Both the position numbers and the translations under genes were made by a program. A stretch of DNA of 64,000 nucleotides. Origin: Chamaecyparis obtusa. Its lineage: Eukaryota; Streptophyta; Pinopsida; Cupressales; Cupressaceae. Within the stretch, counting starts at the first letter, position 1; each line of letters opens with the position of its first letter. Of this stretch, positions 1-11,762 are shown piece after piece. The DNA is taken from contig BSBK01000522.1 of NCBI GenBank assembly GCA_027943335.1, forward strand, positions 1,692,001 through 1,756,000. Direction: 5' to 3'. A model generated the notes under the pieces. It made no database searches and was not told the DNA's origin. It saw only the letters and a list, made by a program, of their open reading frames with translations.

Positions 1-660
1 CTCTATTAAGCTTAAAACATCAAATTTAACGCTTTATGTTAGTGAGCATGACCCAGTGGTCAATTTTGGGCATCCATCAGACCACTGGTGTGCTCACTAA
101 CATAATGCGTACTGCTATCAATTAACATTGTTTTTCACTTTATGTGTATGCTCATTTTTCTATTGCAATGAATATCAAAAATATATGCAGCCATGAAAGA
201 ATTGATTGTTTGTATGATGTTTACATTCTCTACATTGCTTAGATCTAGTTGGATCTAACAAACTCTTAACCATGATGCAGGACAACCCCTAAGGACTTAA
301 AACTAGACAGATGTAGGCTCAAGATGAGACCCGGAGGACTAGGACCAGACATGAAAACCAACTCCAGATATGCAGACAACTTCAAGGCAATGCAGAAGAC
401 TCACTCATACCCCTATCTCTTCTTTCTATTTTGTACTGTGTACTCTGTTTATTGATAAAAAATATGAAGTATGAAAGAACTTTTTTGTAAATTACATTCA
501 GTATGAATGCACAATGTAATGATCAATTATGAATTTAGAACTTTTTTGAAACATGATCAATACTTAGAGTATAAATGAAAATTTGATATGAATGCAATAA
601 CAAAATGGTGATTGACATAACCTGAAAAGCACTGTTTAAATGAAAGCACCAGAATGCACC
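1..660. other. Left flank, no gene recognised
   Basis: AT-rich sequence with no convincing coding region on either strand. It contains one strong inverted repeat near the start, listed separately. The stretch from about 280 to 420 is less AT-rich but has no recognisable protein similarity. It may be the start of the old LTR-like sequence that seems to resume at 4393 and 46817, but I could not prove continuity. Confidence 0.5.
34..105. repeat. Inverted repeat able to form a ~24-bp hairpin
   Basis: The left arm (34-61) and right arm (80-105) are reverse complements over 15 + 9 base pairs, interrupted only by a 4-versus-2 nt bulge. The loop is about 18 nt. The outer 15-bp part reads TTATGTTAGTGAGCA and the inner part CCAGTGGTC. 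No known element was recognised. It could be a small foldback/MITE remnant or a hairpin precursor. Confidence 0.7.
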
Positions 661-665
661 CTTAC

Positions 666-951
666 TATTTGTCTATTATTTTGCATGATGAAAAATATGG
701 TAACACAAATGACTTGTTGTTGAAAGGAAGCAAAAGACATAAAAAGCAAAGCTTGGAAAATCTTAGCGATGTGAGAGAAATTTTATTCCAATCTAATGAA
801 AAAAGAATTACAAGGTTCAACCTATAAAGGTGAACAAAACCCTAAAACTAGAAAAGCTAGGTTGCACATTATAATTAATAAAGTTATTAATTATAACCTA
901 AGAGATAGCTTAAGTAAAAAAGAGTAATAAAACTAACTAATTACTCTAACA
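666..951 (-). repeat. Element H 3' LTR
   Basis: From about 706 to 951 this matches 4135-4392 with few differences. The inner end reads CTCTAACA, giving TGTTAGAG on the sense strand, and is preceded by a G-rich PPT. The outer 40 bp are divergent or replaced. Confidence 0.75.
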
Positions 952-963
952 GCCCCCCTTAAG
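952..963 (-). promoter_or_regulatory. Polypurine tract of element H
   Basis: On the minus strand this reads CTTAAGGGGGGC and abuts the 3' LTR. That is the expected place and composition for the plus-strand primer of an LTR retrotransposon. Confidence 0.7.
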
Positions 964-1686
964 TGAAGCTCGGGAGGTAAGCTAACCTAGCACAGCTATG
1001 AAAGCAGGAAATGGGTCCTGGCAACAAGGCCTGATTAGGTACCCAATACAAGGAAATCTCTGTAAACTGGAGACAAAGGAGAAAACCCATTGGGAAAAAC
1101 TCCTCTCCAAAAAGAGATATAAAAGCAAGCAAAAGACAAAAAATGACTTCAAGAGACTATCTCAAAGCCATAAGTACAATGCGTGTTGCCAACCCCCCCT
1201 GTGAAAGAGGGTCAAGGCTCCAAAGCCCCCCCAGAATGAAAGAACCCCTAGATCAATGAAAAAACCACCATCACGCCAATACAAAGGAGTGAAAGGTAGT
1301 GAGCACTAAAGAGGTAACCTCGAAAGATGAGGTGTCACTGGAAGGCCAAGCTGATGCTCAAAGGAGTAGACACGAGGATCCTGAAAGGGAACCACCAATG
1401 TAGGTGGTATGGCAAGTGTGCTGACACTGTCAGGATAGAGGAGATGAGTGTCCTTTGTAGAATCCTCAACAACTACACCTGGTGGCTCGATGAATGGAGC
1501 TGGAGGGTCTGGCAGTGTTGAAGAAGAGTCCTACTGAAGAGAAGAAACCCCAACAAGATGAGGTGAGGCAGCCACGTAAGTGGTCTTAGGAACAACACAA
1601 AGGTTCAAGTGACCTGACTGTCCCACATGATGCACTTGCATAAGAGGAGAGTTGTGCTCTGATAATGGAGATGGTGGACTAAAGTG
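964..1686 (-). other. Element H 3' interior, decayed coding or spacer
   Basis: Read on the minus strand this continues past the protease fragment as a Pro/Ser-rich stretch that resembles the variable linker following integrase in Copia polyproteins. No integrase or reverse transcriptase motif is visible. C-runs near 1190 and 1225 correspond to G-runs on the sense strand. Confidence 0.4.
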
Positions 1687-3009
1687 TTAGAAGGTGTAGA
1701 GATAGGTGGAATGATCCACTATCCTTGTAGCAACAATGCCACATGTCACACTATCCCAGATGAAGATTGAATCTGGCTTGAACTCAACTGTCTTCCCTGA
1801 CCCACTAAGTGTAATCTGATAAATCAAGAGGAGGTTTGCAAATAGAGAGGGAACATATAATACATCATTGAATGTGCCATCTTGAAAGCCTACAGAACCT
1901 TTCCCGTAGATTGGCATAATAGTGTTATTCCCCATGAGAATGTGAGGAATAGGAGAAGCCTCAATAGAAGAGAAGATCTTCGGAGAAGATGCCATATGGT
2001 GAGCAGCACTTGAATCTAGTATCCAAGGGACCTGTGAAGGGGATGCAATGGAAGCCCATAATGCATGACCCTGTCCAAAATCCTGTCCAGATGTCGAAGA
2101 TGAGGTAGAAGAGTGAAAAGCAGATCCCTGTGAGGTGGAAGAGGATGGAGAGGAAATAGTGCTCTTCTAAAGGAGAGCTTGCAAATCTGCAATCTATTTC
2201 TCATAGCCATCAAATCTCTTCTAAAAATAATGTGACTCATCATGAGGTCCCTTCTGACAATAGGAACATGTAGGGCTCTCAGTCTTCTATTTGTCCTTCT
2301 TAGAAGAAGATGGTGGGCCAGTAGAGTGTTGAGAAGAGGAATAAGATATCTACTTTGGCTTCTGCTTCTGTGTATCATGAGGTGTCTTGGCAAGCAATGC
2401 CTGTGACTGTGAACCTGTAAGTGAATCCATCTGATTTAGCTTGGACTACTCATGAGTCAACCTGTCACAAAAAGTCTCAAAAGAGGGCATAACATGTCAT
2501 GCACCCAGTGCATCCATAGTGGAGTAGAAGGTAGAAGTAAAAATTTGATAAGGGCCATGAAGCTTTGAGAGTATAAAAAAGATACACTCATCATCTGACT
2601 TTGTCTTTCCAGCAACCTGTAAAATTGATCGAAGAGACTTGAACTTCATCAAGAAGTTCTCAATGCTGGTGAGTGATTCAGGTACCAAGGAGGTGAACTC
2701 TGCATCTATCTGGAGAACCCTAAACTGATTCATCATGTCAAACAAGGTGGAAAACTTGTTCCACATATCCCTAGGTGTGGTCAAACCATCCAGGTGGAAC
2801 AACAACCGATCTGAAATGTTCATTGCAATGAGGCCCATTGCCTCATCCATCCTGTTTCTATGCATAAGAGCCTCATAAGGCCTCTATAGAATTGGTTGAG
2901 TCTCATCGAGGCATGACCATAGCCCCTTTTCCATAAGCAATATGGTCATCTGTCCTTTCCAGGTGTGGTAGTTGTGTGGTGTCAACCGAGCCATAGAGGG
3001 GTCTGACAT
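1687..3009 (-). pseudogene. gag: Gag and protease N-part of element H, eight premature stops
   Basis: One minus-strand frame runs from an ATG at 3009-3007 to a TAA at 1689-1687. The N-terminal half matches the Copia gag (UBN2-type) family: a tryptophan-containing start, then a helical region (2865-2500) with MWNKFSTLF-like and LRSILQVAGK-like segments. A zinc-knuckle remnant lies near 2250-2275, where the last cysteine is replaced by tyrosine. The protease start reads WILDSSAAHHM, so the catalytic Asp-Ser-Gly has become Asp-Ser-Ser (2008-2016). Seven in-frame TAG codons (2167, 2194, 2221, 2287, 2350, 2446, 2884) and one TGA (2497) interrupt it; no other stops occur in that frame. Gag forms the virus-like particle; this copy cannot. 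Confidence 0.85.
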
Positions 3010-4080
3010 TGAGAGAAGAAGTAGACGGAATTAGAAGGGTCTTTTCTGAAGTAAATAACAAAAAGAAAGAACACCCCCCCACAATGTATAAATCTAACCC
3101 ACGTACAACAAGTAATCAATTATTGAAAGCACAAAAAAAAATGAGAAGAAAACTTGGACGCCAGATGCAGAGAGGGAGGTAACGAAAGCGTCTACTTCAA
3201 TGCCAAAAAAAAGAACTCAAATAGCTGAAATAGAAAACAAGACTACCATCATCACGTCCAGCTTGGAGAGACCTTTTCGATGATATTTTTTTTTTTGAAA
3301 ACGGACACCGTATGCACAAGTTACGGCCAAAAAACCAATTGCACCTCCGAAAAGAAGCTCTTTAGAAAAAACCAGTCACGGGAAAAAATTTGATAGTTGT
3401 CTACACGTCACAACCTTGTTGATGATGTCATCATGACCAAGGCTAATGTCATCACCAGGAAAAAAAAAAAAAACCAGTTGCCGAAAAACTTTGAAAACTG
3501 CAAGAAAAAATGAAAACCTACTGAAAAATTTGGTCGGCAAGTGACGTCATAGGTGACATCACCTATGTTTTCTGGGCAGTGGCGGTGGTGGCCGATGGCG
3601 CTTGGGTGGCTCCCAAATAGCACTCAGTTTTCTCCTAAATGGCGATGTGGCAGCGGTGGCGCGGCGGTCAGAGCAGTGGCGCGGCAACGGGAGGGTGGCG
3701 GTGTGGTGGCAGAAGGGAGGCGCGCAGGTGACGTGGTTTAATTGAATGGGCCGCGTTAAAATAAATGCTATTTTTTTTTTAAAAAAGAAAAATTGATATT
3801 TTTTTTTCATTTTTCGTGCCCATACGACCCTAATAGGGAAAACTTTTCCCAGAGGTCACAATGGCCAAAAATTGCAAATTTTATATAATTTTTTACTCTC
3901 CCGAGCCTTCTAAGCGCAATGGTGGTGTCCGTTTTTGCTCAAAATGCTCCAAAAAAAAAATTTGCAGGCAAAAAAAACACAAAAAATAACGTCCTGTAGA
4001 GAATACCAAATCTAAAAAAACTTGAAACCCTTAACCTAAAAAATTGCTTCAAAAACACCAGAACAGGCAGCAGCAGGGAA
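3010..4080 (-). other. Element H untranslated leader
   Basis: This lies between the PBS and the gag start. It holds several A/T homopolymers (near 3290, 3460, 3770) and a GC-rich patch (3580-3740) with GGCGG/GTGGC repeats. Weak ORFs in the GC-rich patch on both strands look like composition artefacts. Confidence 0.5.
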
Positions 4081-4092
4081 GCTCTAATACCA
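4081..4092 (-). promoter_or_regulatory. Primer-binding site of element H
   Basis: On the minus strand this reads TGGTATTAGAGC, one base off TGGTATCAGAGC, the usual plant Copia PBS complementary to initiator Met-tRNA. It directly abuts the LTR end. Confidence 0.85.
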
Positions 4093-4392
4093 TGTAGAAG
4101 TTGAGAAATCCAACTTCACAGTTCGCCAAGAACACCTGTATGCAAATGACCTGTTGCTAGAAGGAAGCAGAAGACACAAAAAGCAAAGCTTGGAAAATCT
4201 TAGCGGTGTGAGAGAAATTGTATTCCAATCTAATGAAAAAAGAATTACAAGGTTCAACCTATAAAGGTGAACAAAACCCTAAAACTAGAAAAGCTAGGTT
4301 GCACATTATAATTAATAAAGATATTAATTATAATGTACCTAAGAGATAGCTTAAGTAAAAAAGAGTAATAAAACTAACTAATTACTCTAACA
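4093..4392 (-). repeat. Element H 5' LTR
   Basis: A 300-bp LTR with TG...CA ends (TGTAGAAG on the left, CTCTAACA on the right). The PBS adjoins it on the left. It matches 706-951 closely. Confidence 0.85.
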
Positions 4393-4635
4393 CTTACATC
4401 CAATGCAAACCCAATGGAAACAATATCCAAGATAGAAAAGAAATGAAAGATCAATCTTTGATTATTATCAGAAAATCAATTACAACTAATCTGCAACATG
4501 CAATCTTACATTCCAATCATACATGCCCAATTATGATCAGAAATACCTTAAAACCCAAGACAGACTATAGCCAAATAATCTTATGAAAACCACCTTATAC
4601 CTTAGGAATAAATCCATAAGCTTGTATAGACAATA
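4393..4635. other. Sequence left of element A, possible half of an old LTR
   Basis: No coding potential. It lies between H and A. With 46817-47273, on the other side of A, it may form one older LTR-like sequence into which A inserted: the far end at 47273 resembles the end of the LTR of element D. The link rests on position and the A target duplication, not on an internal match. Confidence 0.3.
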
Positions 4636-5462
4636 TGTAATGCCCGACAGGGAATCCAAGATAATTTTACCTAAACATGCCACTAAGTTTAGAAAACTTT
4701 TTTTTTATTAAGAGTTTACAAATAATGATGATAAAAATATGGAAGCAATATAACCATGAGATACAAACAATTACATATGCACAACTCAATTACAGTTAAC
4801 AATCCTCGACGGTCCCATGACGTAGAATTACGTATAACAAAATAAATATTTAGATTAAGAATCATTACAATTATTGCATATGAACAATAAATACTTCCAA
4901 TACCATAAGGTATACATAATGATACATCCTCTACACAAGTGCTAGGGTATGTCACAAAAATCAAATACAAAATATAGTACAATATTTGCAACTGTGAAGC
5001 ATTGATACAAGATATAATCATGAACATCAAAAAGATAGGTACAAACAAGCCTCCAAAGAAGAACAAGAAGATGGTAACATTGACAAGCATTCTCCAACAC
5101 CACCAAAGAATCGTCAGAATCTCAAATGGTAAATGAAAACACTACCACCCAAAATTGTGGAACCAAAGGTCCACTCCATTCATGCTAAGGAGATAACGAC
5201 AAATCCCACTCAGATAAAAAAACTCAACCAAAACAACTAGGCGAAGGTCCTGAAGGCTTTCTAACTCAAGGTACCACCAACTAAATATAAATAAACATCA
5301 AATAAATAACACATACCAAAACACCAAATACCATAATATCAAACACATACACAATAACCAAATAAAACAAAATAAACCACCAGGTAATAATAAAATAAAA
5401 AGGATACACCAACAGAGGCAAATGCAAAAACTATGGAGGAGACTTAGGCTACATACTATGGG

Positions 5463-6955
5463 TGATGAACTATAATTGATTGAATATCTAAATGAACTAA
5501 AGAAATGATGATTAGAGATCACCGAGTACTGAAATGATATGTAAGATAATTAAATCAGTCAATATGTTGTCATTGATGTCAACTAGTCTTGACAGTACTT
5601 ATCATGTTAGTTACAAACATATGAACATCTTTTAGAGCAAGAAAAGATGAAGAACTGAGATATTTACATGAGAAAAAGATGGATATGATAGATAAGGATA
5701 AGGAAAACATTGGGTAACTTATTGATGAGTCTATGGTTTCATACTATTGATTTCATTATGTTGCATTAATCTATTATGAAGAAGAGAACTGAAATTGAAC
5801 AAGACAATGTGGTTGGTAATTGAAGATTTTTGTGTACACCGAGCCAGTGTAGTAGATACTGACTGACAATATCAACCGAGGTAGTTTAACTAGTTATCAC
5901 CGATGCATTTCTTTGTTAACTGAATGTGGATGAAAACATTAAATGCTAAGAACAACCGACTGAATTTGATGAGCTAGATACTATTATGATTTTGAGGTTA
6001 GAGATGAAGTTTGTTATGAGATCCATGGCTTACAAAATTTGGAGAAGATCTAAAGGATGATATTGAAATGAGTTAATGAAACATCTGCCGAGGAAGGTTG
6101 AAGAGGAAAAATGGATGAAGGAGATTAAGTAGCAAAATCTAATGGCTGAAATGAAAATGGTTTACTTATCTATTTAAGAGATATGAATTTCATTTTTGAA
6201 ACTATTCCAGAGGAAGAAGACTACAGAGATATCGTGTGAAGACTATTCATGCATGCCTGATCAAACTAGTTAGTGAAAGAACTGAAATACAGAGTTAACC
6301 GAGCGTCAGAGAACTATTTACCGAGGACACGAAGTTGATGAATATTGAAGAAGTGAATTTGATTATTGATCAGAGGATTTGTATGGGCTTAGCATATATC
6401 TAAATATCTACAATTGAGTTGTATTTGAATCAAATCATACTATATTAGTTTAACCATTGATTCAAAAAATCTCTTAACCGAGTGGACTTAACAGTCTTAT
6501 ATTCTGACCTATGTCATTTAGAGAATGTACATTGTTATCTTATTGACCCCATAGTGAATGTTGGTTAAAACTTAACTGTTAGCGTTAAATCCTCGAACAA
6601 GGTCACACCTAACAATGTGTTTGTAACCTTTAACAGGGTTGGCTCTTCACCAAGCTCACTTCAGAAGAGTGAGTTATTTTGGGTTACCGATCCTAGGTGG
6701 TTTTTCCCTTAACAAGGTTTACATGTTAAATCATTGTGTTATGTGTTATTTGTGATGATTATTTTGTTATCATACTTTACATACTACATACTTGATTTGG
6801 TCAGTAATCACAATTAGCTATATAATTGGTAATCGGTAAAGTGAAAAGAAAGATTAATATTTTATGTTACCGAGCTGCATAATTTGATGGAATTGTTTGA
6901 TAAGGTACATCTTTGTATTTGGGACTGTAGGATAACTCATATAACTCATCTAACA
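5463..6955 (+). repeat. Element K 5' LTR
   Basis: Matches 11763-13277. It lacks about 20 bp of the C-rich end (TTCACCCCCCC) that the right LTR keeps. The short word ACCGAG recurs many times through it. Confidence 0.9.
6171..6178 (+). promoter_or_regulatory. Candidate TATA box in K LTR
   Basis: TATTTAAG lies in the middle of the LTR, preserved at the equivalent place in the right LTR (near 12471). It is a plausible core promoter for the element RNA, based on motif and place only. Confidence 0.4.
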
Positions 6956-6957
6956 AT

Positions 6958-6969
6958 TAGTATTAGATC
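6958..6969 (+). promoter_or_regulatory. Degenerate primer-binding site of K
   Basis: TAGTATTAGATC lies three bases after the LTR end and differs from the Met-tRNA PBS TGGTATCAGAGC by two transitions and one G-to-T change. Confidence 0.7.
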
Positions 6970-7021
6970 TTATTGGTTGCTGGGAACAAAGTTTTAAGGA
7001 CTGCAGTAGAAATATTACAAG

Positions 7022-8017
7022 ATGTATAAGAGGGAAGTGTTGAAGCTAAACAAGGACAACTTTACTAAATGGAAAAGTCGGATGAGACTTCACATATATG
7101 GAATTAGAGAATCTAATATACATTTACTTGAGAATGGCTACTTACAACCATCAACTGAACCTTTAACTCTTGATCAGTTGAGAGACCAAAATGAACATAA
7201 TATTACTATGATAGAGATTGTTGATGCTCTATCTGATGCTGAATTTGAGAATGTCAAGGCTTGCACTAGTGCAAAGAAAATGTGGGATAAACTTGCTCTA
7301 GTCTATGGTGGTGATGAAAATGTGATGAGAGCCAGAGTTGAAAGCTTAAGAGGCAGATTTGATGATATGAAAATGAAGGAGAAAACATAGTACAGTACAC
7401 AAACCGAATCAAAGAGGTAATCAACGCTATTTGAGGACCTAGTGGTGTCATTGAAGATATCATCAAATATGCCTCTTTTTGTCATTGAAGGTTCTTATTA
7501 TAGCAATAGAAATAAGATACTAAGAACCTTGTTTCCTACTTATGCAATCAGAATATCTGCTATTCATGAAATGAGGTCTGTACCTAGTAGCACTCTTACT
7601 CTTGATAGTCTTATTGGTAAGTCAACAACTTTTGAGCTAAACAATTTTGATAATAGTGTGGTACCGAGTGTTGAGTCTACTTTTATGTCTTCTCTAAAGA
7701 TCGGTAAATGTAGTAGTAAACATAATATAAGGAATAAAAGTGATAGTAATACTGATGATGAGCTTGATGAACTTGAAGCTCTTATGGCTTGAAGACTGCC
7801 TAAAGGTAAAGGTAGATATAAGGGAAAGTTACCTTTAGCTTGTTTTAATTGTAAAGAAGTTGGCCATATTACTGCTAGATGTCCCAACAAGAAAGAGGAA
7901 TAAAAAGATAGAGACCAATCTGGTGATGGAAGCTATGGAAGATGAAACAATAGAGGTTATCGACACTACAATAGAGACAACTGAGATCACAAAGACAAGG
8001 GAAAAAAGGCATGTTAT
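7022..8017 (+). pseudogene. gag: Gag of element K, frameshifted
   Basis: Starts at ATG 7022 with the Copia gag signature of a Lys-Leu-Asn...Trp-Lys start, then MWDKLALVYGGDE near residue 90. A frameshift near 7380 and a compensating one before about 7500 take the frame out and back. A TGA near 7436 replaces what looks like an Arg codon. A clean CCHC zinc knuckle (C-x2-C-x4-H-x4-C) lies at 7841-7882, followed by TAA at 7901 and more stops. The protein would have packaged the element RNA; the copy is broken. Confidence 0.85.
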
Positions 8018-9526
8018 TTGGTTGGAGATGAGGACACCAAAGCCGACACTGATGATGACATTGAGGTAGTGTTTTTTACAATGAAAGATGATTCTGAAGA
8101 GGAGGAAAGATATGTAGAAACATCACTCATTTCTAAAGTTAGTAAAAATGATACTTGGATCATTGATAGTGGTTGTACACATCACATGACTAGTGATGAA
8201 GATAATTTTGATCATCTTGAGCATTATAATGGAGGATCAATAAAAATGAGTAATGATACACGTTGCATGGTTAAAGGAAAAGGATCTATTCTACTGAATG
8301 ATAAAATTATATGTAACAATGCATACTGGGTAAAAGGACTGAATTACAATTTATTGAGTGTGGCATAGCTTAATAACTCAGGTCAACAAGTGGCATTTGA
8401 AAGCAAGAAGGTAAACATCTATGATGAAAATGGACAGCTTGTCGGAACAGGAGGACAATCAAAAGGCAACTTATTTTATCTTGACAATGCTAAGACTTCT
8501 TGTTTAATGGTGAAAAATGAAGATGCATGGTTATGGCATAAGAGGTTATGTCATGTAAATTTTGATAACATGATTAAGATTAGTAAAAAGAGAAAAGTTA
8601 GAGGATTTGCTAGTCTAACCAAACCTGATCATGTTATGTGTCATCAATTTCAGAAAGGAAAGATGAATAAATCTAGTTTTAAAAATAAGGACTACTCATC
8701 TAAAGGAAACTTGGAGTTGGTTCACACCGACTTATGTGGTCCCATGAGAACTCAAATATACTATGGAGATAGATACTTTATTTTGTTTGTTGATCACTAT
8801 ACCGGATTAATGACAGTTATGTTCTTAAAAGAAAAATTTGAGGCATTCAAACTATTTAAATGGTATAAGGCTAAAGTAGAAAAAGAAATTAGAAAAGTAT
8901 TGAAATGCTTAAGGTCTAATAGAAGAGGTGAGTTTCTTTTTGATGAATTCCCTAACTTCTGTAATGAGCATGGTATAAAAAGACAAGTTTATGTACCTAA
9001 AACACCATAGTAGAATGGAATTGCTGAAAGGAGAAACAGATCTATTGTTGATTGTGCTAGAACACTGATGATTGAGAAAAATGTTGCACAAATGTACTGG
9101 AAAGAGGTAGTTAGCACAGTTGTATATGTCCTGAACCGAGTTCAACTAAAGGAAGACACAAACAAGACATCCTACAAGTTATGGTTTCGATACACACCGA
9201 GTGTAAGTTATTTCAGAATTTTTGGCAGCAAGTGTTATATTCTAAAAGATGATAGGAATGGAAAGTTTGACTCTAAAGGTGATGAAAGAATATTCTTAGG
9301 ATATTCTACTAAAAGTAAAGCTTACAAATGTTTGAACAAAGTTACTAATAAGATGATAGAAAGTGCTAATGTAGAATTTGATGAGTTTGTTGATAAGAAT
9401 GATGTAGAAAGCATGAAGGAGCCAGAAGACTATGGTAGGCTCACTTGTGTTGAAGATCCAGAGTATCTACCAAAGTCACGGGCTGAGTCTACCGAGCATC
9501 AAGAAAATGCTAGCGACAATTAGCAA
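8018..9526 (+). pseudogene. pol: Protease and integrase of element K
   Basis: In one frame the protease motif WIIDSGCTHHM (about 8157-8189) is intact, followed by a GKGSI segment and the typical YNLLSV before a TAG at 8366. Integrase follows: HKRLCH zinc-binding histidines near 8550, but the second cysteine of its HHCC is Phe (8648-8650). The first catalytic Asp is at 8729-8731 (HTDLCGP). The second is Asn (8918-8920) and the Glu is at 9026-9028. Tandem TAG TAG at 9008-9013 stand where this family has two glutamines. A further TAG ends the stretch near 9521. Confidence 0.9.
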
Positions 9527-10580
9527 ATGGACACCAAGAATTATGAAGAAGCTACCGAGCAAGAAATTGTACCTGAACAGAATGATGAGCAGAGGATAAA
9601 TCAAGTGCTAGCAAGATTTGTTAGAAGACATAATCCTGAGGATCAAATCATTGGAGATAAGCAAGCTAGCATGATGACAAGAAGTAAGTTGAGAAAGAAC
9701 ACATGCTTAGTTTGTGATTTTGAACCGAAGAATGTTAGGGATGCACTTGAAAATGAGGAATGGATAAATGCTATGAATAAGGAGATTGAACAAATTGAAA
9801 AGAATAAGAAATGGACCTTAGTGCCTAGACTGAAAGATAAAAATGTTATCAGTAGTAAGTGGATCTTCATAAATAAGTTGAATGAGAATGGAGAAGTTGC
9901 AAGGAATAAAGAAAGACTTATTTGCAAGGGATATGCACAAGAAGAAGGTATTGATTATGGTGAAACCTTTGCACTTGTTGCTAGACCGGAAGGAGTCTGA
10001 ATACTACTTGCCTATGTTGCACATAAGAGATTTAAGGTATATCAAAGAGATGTGAAATCAACATTTCTAAATGGAATACTTGAGGAGGAGGTCTACATAG
10101 AACAACCTGAAGGGTTTGTTGATCTGAATCAGAGAGAAATGGTATGTAGACTGCACAAAGCTTTATATGGACTGAAGCAAGCACTGAGGGCATGGTATGA
10201 ATGGTTACATGCTTATCTTATAAGTATTGGCTTTGTAAGAACTAGTGAAAATAGTAACATGTACATGAAAGGAGATTCTGATGATAACATTTTGATTGCT
10301 ACAATATTTATTGATGATATAATCTTTGGTGGAGAAGATTAGATCTACAAATCCTTTGTTGATGAAATGAGGAAGGAATTTGAGATGTCTATGTTTGGAA
10401 GATTAAATTCTTTCTAGGTTTGCAGATTATACAACAGAAAGATGGGATTTTCATCACACAATCACAATACATTAAAGAAGTACTAAAAACTTTTGGCATG
10501 GAAGATGCTAAACCTGTGGGAACACCTATGGTGACTGGCTGTAAATTGACAAAAGATGATGAATCTACCTAGGTAAATCA
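9527..10580 (+). pseudogene. pol: Reverse transcriptase of element K
   Basis: Same frame as the integrase. It shows the Copia RT series: MNKEIEQIEKNKKWTLV, SKWIF, QEEGIDYGETFA, then YGLKQ near 10171, and the catalytic FIDD at 10307-10318, so the active-site aspartates remain. TGA near 9998 and TAG at 10340 interrupt it, and a frameshift near 10400 moves the rest into the next frame. It would have copied the element RNA into DNA. Confidence 0.9.
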
Positions 10581-11262
10581 GACTCTATACCGATCTATGA
10601 TTGGTAAACTAATGTATGTAGTACACCGTAGGCTTGATATTGCACACATAGTGGGGATTGTGGCAAGATTTTTTGCCAATCCTAAAGATTCACATATGGT
10701 TGTTGTAAAGAGAATCTTGCGATACCTGAAGAAAATAGAGGACTGTGGATTATGGTACACATTGGAAGGAAAATTTGAACTTAAAGTTTACACCGATGCA
10801 GATTAGGCTGGAAACATAAATGACCGGAAGAGCACAACCGGTGCAGCATTCTTTTTAGGGGAAAGGATTATGACTTGGATTAGCAAGAAACAAGCATGTA
10901 TTTCTCTAACCACTGCTAAAGCAAAGTATGTTGTTGCTGTTGCAAATTGTTCAAATATAGCCAGGATTAGACAAGTGTTGGAAGGAATGAATGAGGTAAT
11001 CACTGACCTGATGATTATATATTGTGACAACACTAGTGCTATAAACATTTCAAAGAATCCTATGATACATTCAAAGACAAAGAATATATCTATCAAGTAT
11101 CACTACTTAAGGGAACAAGTTCAAGAGAAGCAAGTACAACTAGAATTTGTAACATCTAAGGAACAAATTGCTAACATCTTTACTAAACCATTACCAAAGG
11201 ATACATTTAAATATTTGAGAACTAGACTTGGGGTTTGTCCCTTGTCTACCGATCATTGAGGT
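10581..11262 (+). pseudogene. pol: RNase H of element K
   Basis: In the shifted frame: YRSMIGKLMY, the RNase H start YTDAD (its usual following Trp is a TAG near 10804), STTGAAFFLG, TWISKKQ, then the C-terminal IANIFTKPLPKDTF ending at TGA near 11259. The Asp-Glu-Asp core is partly visible: D in TDAD and D in YCDNTSA, with the middle Glu changed to Lys in TAKAKYV. It ends about 490 bp before the PPT. Confidence 0.88.
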
Positions 11263-11750
11263 GATATGGAGGTTGCATCAACCTACACTTATCAGAAGAT
11301 CATTTATGTTGATGCACATAGCTCACACTTTGGATTATGTCTAAGGTTGTGAAAGATTGTAGAAACTAGAATAGAAATTTGTTTATCTATACACTGAAGG
11401 TACATGATATGGATTGAACAATAGTAATACTTGGCTGCTGTAGAGTTTTTTGTATGTTTTCTTTGGCATTGTTGTCAAAGGGAGAGATAATGAATATGAA
11501 AAATATATTACTGAGAACACAAAGAAAGGGAGAGACTTGAATATTTATTGTTCAGAACAAAAGGAACCAGAGAGCTGAAAAGATCAAATCCATAGGGAGA
11601 GTCTACACTTGTAATGTTGTTATGTTTTGTAGTAATTAAACATATTAAATTTGAGCTCACCGAGCTACAAAATTTTCTTACATAGTTGTAGAATACATGT
11701 TTGGTATGTGTATGGCATATTTTCATATTGTTTGTGTTGCCATCAACACC
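11263..11750 (+). other. Element K 3' untranslated region
   Basis: No coding potential. The phrase GGGAGAGA recurs near 11480, 11530 and 11755, giving short polypurine tracts ahead of the true PPT. Confidence 0.5.
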
Positions 11751-11762
11751 AAAGGGAGAGAT
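11751..11762 (+). promoter_or_regulatory. Polypurine tract of K
   Basis: AAAGGGAGAGAT lies directly before the right LTR. It is identical to the PPT of element B (43889-43900), linking the two as Copia relatives. Confidence 0.85.

Larger units (their letters stand above)
666..4392 (-). mobile_element. Element H: gag-only Copia-type LTR retrotransposon
   Basis: Two LTRs flank a 3.1 kb interior. On the minus strand the order is 5' LTR (4392-4093), PBS, gag with a zinc-knuckle remnant, start of protease, then PPT and 3' LTR. No integrase, reverse transcriptase or RNase H can be found, so it was non-autonomous even before decay. A CTTAC repeat at 661-665 and 4393-4397 is a possible 5-bp TSD. The outer ~40 bp of the left LTR do not match the right LTR, so the left boundary is uncertain; clear homology begins near 706. 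Confidence 0.8.

Noticed and set aside
998..1521. Plus-strand ORFs inside H
   Set aside because: They lie opposite the sense strand of H, are short and Lys-rich, and match no family.
4716..5090. Hydrophobic minus-strand ORF of ~124 codons, also open in the other LTR of A (18136-18537)
   Set aside because: The two copies differ at about 36 of 390 bases, with about 24 amino-acid changes, so most changes alter the protein. That gives no sign of selection. Its Phe/Ile/Leu richness follows from the A-rich plus strand.
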